Origin: Desulfosporosinus sp. OT | Lineage (GTDB): Bacteria > Bacillota > Desulfitobacteriia > Desulfitobacteriales > Desulfitobacteriaceae | Assembly (NCBI RefSeq): GCF_000224515.1 | Contig: NZ_AGAF01000219.1 | Coordinates: forward strand, 1-37,623 | DNA: 37,623 nt | Direction of reading: 5' to 3' | In this document: positions 34,800 to 37,623 of the stretch, in pieces | Layout: every line of letters starts with the position of its first letter | Numbering within the stretch: the first letter of the stretch is position 1 | The notes under the pieces: generated by a model | Seen by the model: the letters and a program-made list of their open reading frames with translations, nothing else | Told to the model about the DNA's origin: nothing | Databases searched by the model: none | Translations under genes and position numbers: made by a program

Positions 34800-34847
34800 A
34801 AAAAGCCCACTAAGTCGATGCTTTGCACATCAATTTAGCAGGTTTTT
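34800..34847. terminator. Bidirectional terminator after tsaD
   Basis: AAAAA-CC-TGCTAA...TTAGTGGG-CTTTTT stem with A and T tracts on both sides, between tsaD and the MCP leader. Confidence 0.65.
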
Positions 34848-34904
34848 AGGTTAAAGTACTTATCCATACTGTAGATCACAAATGAAATGAAACCTCCAGC
34901 GATG

Positions 34905-34985
34905 ACGATATGCTTTTGGCACCCCGCTCCCTTTAGCAAGCTAGAATGATTAGCTCTACGTCGTAGGATCGGGTGCAGTTTCACA
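34905..34985. other. Compact multi-stem region downstream of tsaD
   Basis: GCACCC/GGGTGC ends enclose two small hairpins (CTACGACGTAG and AGCTA-N7-TAGCT) within about 58 nt. It has a cloverleaf-like outline but no anticodon arm or T-loop, so it is not a tRNA. No gene is seen in 34,850-34,993. Confidence 0.35.
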
Positions 34986-34993
34986 GAAGTCCC

Positions 34994-36022
34994 TCATACA
35001 AGTTCAAGACCCGGCACAGCGTTAAGTGTCCAAGGCGCGAAGTCCCCTGCTAAATAATGATAATACCCCGCTACCGCAATCATTGCTCCATTGTCGGTAC
35101 AATAAATGGGGGGCGGACAAACCAGGTGGACATTATGTTCAGACAACGAATTCTCTAAGGTTTCACGCAACAAACTATTAGCCGCAACTCCACCCGCTAA
35201 TAGTAGCGTCTTAACTCCCGTCCGCTCTATGGCAATCAAGGTCTTCCTGACTAAAACATCTACAACCGCTTGCTGAAAAGAGGCCGCAATATCTGGAACG
35301 CTGAGAGTATCTCCCTGCATACGCGCAGAATTCAAAGTATTCAAAACGGCTGATTTCATACCGCTAAAGCTAAAATCCAAACTATCCGGCTCTAACATGG
35401 CCCGGGGAAACTTAAATGCAAACGCATCCCCCTCTTGAGCTACTCTTTGTATCTGAGGCCCGCCTGGATAACCTAAGCCTAAGGTCCGAGCCACTTTATC
35501 GAGTGCTTCACCTGCCGCATCATCACGTGTATGGCCTAAAACCTGGTACTGCCCATGGGCTTCAAATAAAATAAGATGGGTATGTCCTCCAGAAACTAAC
35601 AAAGCTAGGAGTGGAAACTCTAAATCTTGATGATCTAAGAAATTGGCATAGATATGCCCTTCCAAGTGATTGATGCCAATCAACGGAATTCCTGCAGCAT
35701 AGGCCATCGCCTTCGCTCCGGAAACCCCTACTAATAGGGACCCTACAAGCCCAGGCCCATACGTCACAGCAATGGCCGATAACCCCGAAAAATTAACCTT
35801 CGCTTCATCTAATGCTTGTTGCACAACTAGGTAAAGATGAAGACTGTGTTCGCGTGAAGCGATTTCTGGCACAACACCTCCATACTTCTGATGGGTCACT
35901 ATTTGAGAAGAAATGATATGGCTGCGTAAATCTGTTCCGTTCACCAAAACTGCCGCGGAGGTCTCATCACAGCTTGTCTCAATTCCTAATATTACTACAC
36001 TCTTTTTTGTACTCCCCGTCAC
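34994..36022 (-). CDS. tsaD: tRNA t6A synthase subunit TsaD (Kae1/Gcp)
   Basis: 342 residues from GTG 36,022, which overlaps the rimI stop (GTGA). Marks are GIETSCDETSAAVL, YGPGLVGSLLVG, the metal-binding His pair in INHLEGHIYANF, LLVSGGHTHL, TRDDAAGEALDKVAR and LLLAGGVAANSLLRE. It transfers threonylcarbamoyl from TC-AMP to A37 of tRNAs reading ANN codons, with TsaB and TsaE. Last gene of the tsaE-tsaB-rimI-tsaD run. Confidence 0.96.
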   Translation of the reverse strand: MTGSTKKSVVILGIETSCDETSAAVLVNGTDLRSHIISSQIVTHQKYGGVVPEIASREHSLHLYLVVQQALDEAKVNFSGLSAIAVTYGPGLVGSLLVGVSGAKAMAYAAGIPLIGINHLEGHIYANFLDHQDLEFPLLALLVSGGHTHLILFEAHGQYQVLGHTRDDAAGEALDKVARTLGLGYPGGPQIQRVAQEGDAFAFKFPRAMLEPDSLDFSFSGMKSAVLNTLNSARMQGDTLSVPDIAASFQQAVVDVLVRKTLIAIERTGVKTLLLAGGVAANSLLRETLENSLSEHNVHLVCPPPIYCTDNGAMIAVAGYYHYLAGDFAPWTLNAVPGLELV

Positions 36023-36486
36023 GTTACATTCACTTCCGTTCCCAATTCGACCCACATGATCATTGCGTCTTCTCCAGTATCCGCATAATATCCTTTACGT
36101 AACCCGGCGGTAACAAAACCTAAACGCGTATATAAAGACTGAGCTGCGCTGTTGGAGACGCGGACCTCCAGCGTCATCCGCTCCATTCCCTGTTCCGCCA
36201 TCTTCTCCATCACAGACTTCATTAAAAACTCTCCCCAACGCTGCCCCCGATAGTTGGGAGTAATGGCGATATTCGTAATATGTCCCTCATCAAGGATAAA
36301 CCAAAGCCCCATGTAACCGATCACCTGGCCATTTAACTCTAGACAAAGATAACGCGCATACTCGTTTTCTTTAAGCTCCGCTTTAAAGGCCTCAGGAGAC
36401 CAAGGCGTTGAGAAAGAGACACGCTCAATTTCCATAATGTCATCCAGATCGGTAGTAAGCATGGGCCGCACAATCCCATTATTCAT
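36019..36486 (-). CDS. rimI: Ribosomal-protein-alanine N-acetyltransferase RimI-like
   Basis: 155 residues from ATG 36,486 (AAGGAGAG upstream), overlapping the end of tsaB. It is a GNAT fold: VRPMLTTDLDDIMEIE, FSTPWSPEAF, GYMGLWFILDEGHITNIAI, the acetyl-CoA loop YRGQRWGEFLM, and LEVRVSNSAAQSLYTRLGF. RimI acetylates the N-terminus of ribosomal protein S18 and other proteins. Its place between tsaB and tsaD is the usual order in Firmicutes. Confidence 0.94.
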   Translation of the reverse strand: MNNGIVRPMLTTDLDDIMEIERVSFSTPWSPEAFKAELKENEYARYLCLELNGQVIGYMGLWFILDEGHITNIAITPNYRGQRWGEFLMKSVMEKMAEQGMERMTLEVRVSNSAAQSLYTRLGFVTAGLRKGYYADTGEDAMIMWVELGTEVNVT

Positions 36487-37204
36487 GCGCAGCTCTCCTT
36501 CGTGCCTCCTCTTTCTTTGCCCAATTAACCTCGGCCTCAGAAAAACGAATGTAGTAGGGTTCCACCCGGTCCCCGGTACCTGTTTCTTGCCAACGTTGCC
36601 AAACCGCTCGAGCCGCATAGGCACCCCGAGGTAAGCTTATATACTCTGGTAAAATTACGGCTCGCTCGCCTAGAACATTTTCAATAAGTTGCTTTGATTT
36701 CGCAGCCGCATCTCCGACAAAACAATACGAACGATCGAGCCGCTTCAATTGTTCTAACCATAGGTCTACGGGCAATGCTTGAGGCGAGGTTAGGCACTCT
36801 GCCTTCTCTACTCCTTGTTTCCAATAGTAACGAGCTGTGTACCACTCATTTTTGCGGGCATCCAGAATAGGAACGATATCCTCCGTTCTCCCCAAACCTG
36901 CCCAAGCTAAGGCATCGAGGGACACTACGGCAATGAGGGGGAGATTCAGCACTTGAGCCAATCCTTGTGCTGTAGCGATTCCTATTCTGATTCCAGTAAA
37001 CGAACCCGGCCCTCGCACCACCCCGATCATATCTAAATCCTGAAGTGTCCAAGCTGCAGCTGTAAGCAACTGATCAAACATTGGAATAAGGCGCTCTGAG
37101 TGCGTCTTTAAAGTATATAAAAATCCTTCTCCGACAAGTTGCCCGTCTTCGGCCAAAGCCACTGCCGTAACTTTTGTCGTCGTATCGATCGTTAAGTATT
37201 TCAT
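36479..37204 (-). CDS. tsaB: tRNA t6A synthesis protein TsaB (YeaZ)
   Basis: 241 residues from ATG 37,204 after CGGAGG. YLTIDTTTKVTAVALAEDGQ and HSERLIPMFDQLL are the N-terminal ASKHA fold. VVRGPGSFTGIRIGIATAQG is the dimer interface with TsaD, followed by ILDARKNEWYTARYY. It is the scaffold partner of TsaD and lacks its catalytic metal site. Overlaps rimI by 8 bp and lies 45 bp after tsaE. Confidence 0.95.
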   Translation of the reverse strand: MKYLTIDTTTKVTAVALAEDGQLVGEGFLYTLKTHSERLIPMFDQLLTAAAWTLQDLDMIGVVRGPGSFTGIRIGIATAQGLAQVLNLPLIAVVSLDALAWAGLGRTEDIVPILDARKNEWYTARYYWKQGVEKAECLTSPQALPVDLWLEQLKRLDRSYCFVGDAAAKSKQLIENVLGERAVILPEYISLPRGAYAARAVWQRWQETGTGDRVEPYYIRFSEAEVNWAKKEEARRRAAHE

Positions 37205-37249
37205 TGGAACCTCCGAACCTTCCATTTTCCTATCGTGCTTGTACTTAGC

Positions 37250-37623
37250 CTAAACCATGTCTTTTAAACGAGTCTCCCAATCAGAGTTCTGGGAATGAAA
37301 GATGATCTCACGTGGCTGTTCTCCACTTCCAATGATTACAACATCTAAGCGGTCTTCTGGCAAATAATCTTCTATAATTTCTGGCCATTCAATTAAACAG
37401 ACAGCATCTTCAACGAACGCGTCTTCAACCCCAATTACTTCAGCCTCTTCCGGACGCTGTAATCGGTAAAGGTCCATGTGAATTAATCGTACCTGAGTTC
37501 CTTTAAGTCGTGCTATGTATTCATGGATTAAGGTGAAGGTTGGGCTCGTCATAGGACCAGTTACACTTAACGCCTCACCAACCCCTTGGGCAAAGGCTGT
37601 TTTCCCTGCACCCAAATCTCCAA
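37250..37623 (-). CDS. tsaE: tRNA t6A synthesis ATPase TsaE (N-terminus outside window)
   Basis: The frame is open to the window end, reading GDLGAGKTAFAQGVGEAL, the P-loop. Then come SPTFTLIHEY, LIHMDLYRL with the Asp, and CLIEWPEIIEDYLPEDRL, the family's WxE box, with a stop at 37,250. About 124 residues are visible of a usual 150-160. ATP hydrolysis by TsaE resets the TsaBD complex between t6A cycles. First visible gene of the tsa run. Confidence 0.95.
   Translation of the reverse strand, partial: GDLGAGKTAFAQGVGEALSVTGPMTSPTFTLIHEYIARLKGTQVRLIHMDLYRLQRPEEAEVIGVEDAFVEDAVCLIEWPEIIEDYLPEDRLDVVIIGSGEQPREIIFHSQNSDWETRLKDMV

Overview
The window reads as chromosome of a spore-forming, anaerobic Firmicute of the Desulfosporosinus/Desulfitobacterium type (Peptococcaceae-like; this placement is inference). 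Supporting signs are a perfect CIRCE element at groES-groEL, a Spo0E-like sporulation phosphatase, strong GGAGG-type ribosome sites with many TTG/GTG starts, two selenocysteine formate dehydrogenases, an aldehyde:ferredoxin oxidoreductase and a molybdopterin (Moco/W-co) gene set. There are no tRNA or rRNA genes and no CRISPR array.

Region 1 (1-10,678) is accessory DNA. The window opens with the last 59 codons of a tyrosine integrase. About 65 bp later comes a 26-bp sequence (248-273) identical to the 3' end of groEL (10,653-10,678). Between the two copies lies a roughly 10.4-kb integrative element, which ends with the C-terminus of a second, closely related integrase. This looks like two integrative elements in tandem at the 3' end of groEL, the left one mostly outside the window. 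The element carries HTH regulators, small membrane and zinc-ribbon proteins, an iron-sulfur flavoprotein, a Spo0E-like protein, a YmaF-like HVHC-repeat protein and a four-haem NapC/NirT-type cytochrome. It is decaying: a coiled-coil protein (amber stop plus frameshift), a lipoprotein, a D12-class DNA methylase, an XRE regulator, a group II intron reverse transcriptase (two frameshifts) and its own integrase are all broken.

Region 2 (10,661-13,869, minus strand) holds groS-groL under CIRCE control and a NYN-domain protein.

Region 3 (13,881-31,824) is devoted to molybdenum/tungsten cofactor and formate metabolism. On the minus strand run moaA-moaC, a MOSC protein and mog, with a structured leader and intrinsic terminator ahead of moaA. 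fdhD is on the plus strand. The minus strand then carries a glutaredoxin, selenocysteine formate dehydrogenase 1, mobA, an AOR and selenocysteine formate dehydrogenase 2. Last comes MTHFS-NuoE-like-NuoF-like-short NuoG/FDH-like subunit, probably one operon. The short subunit keeps all the iron-sulfur domains of the FDHs but lacks the catalytic molybdopterin domain. With the NuoE/F-like proteins it probably couples formate oxidation or CO2 reduction to NAD(P) and ferredoxin. A one-component HTH/PBP-like regulator (21,343) is divergent from fdhA1. A TAAACCAAACTAA motif is shared by both fdhA upstream regions. A grx-mobA unit is duplicated with reciprocal loss: each copy keeps the gene the other has lost.

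Region 4 (31,825-37,623) has an AT-rich gap with eight DnaA-box-like sites in 174 bp, a methyl-accepting chemotaxis protein, and the tsaE-tsaB-rimI-tsaD run for tRNA t6A synthesis (tsaE cut by the window end).
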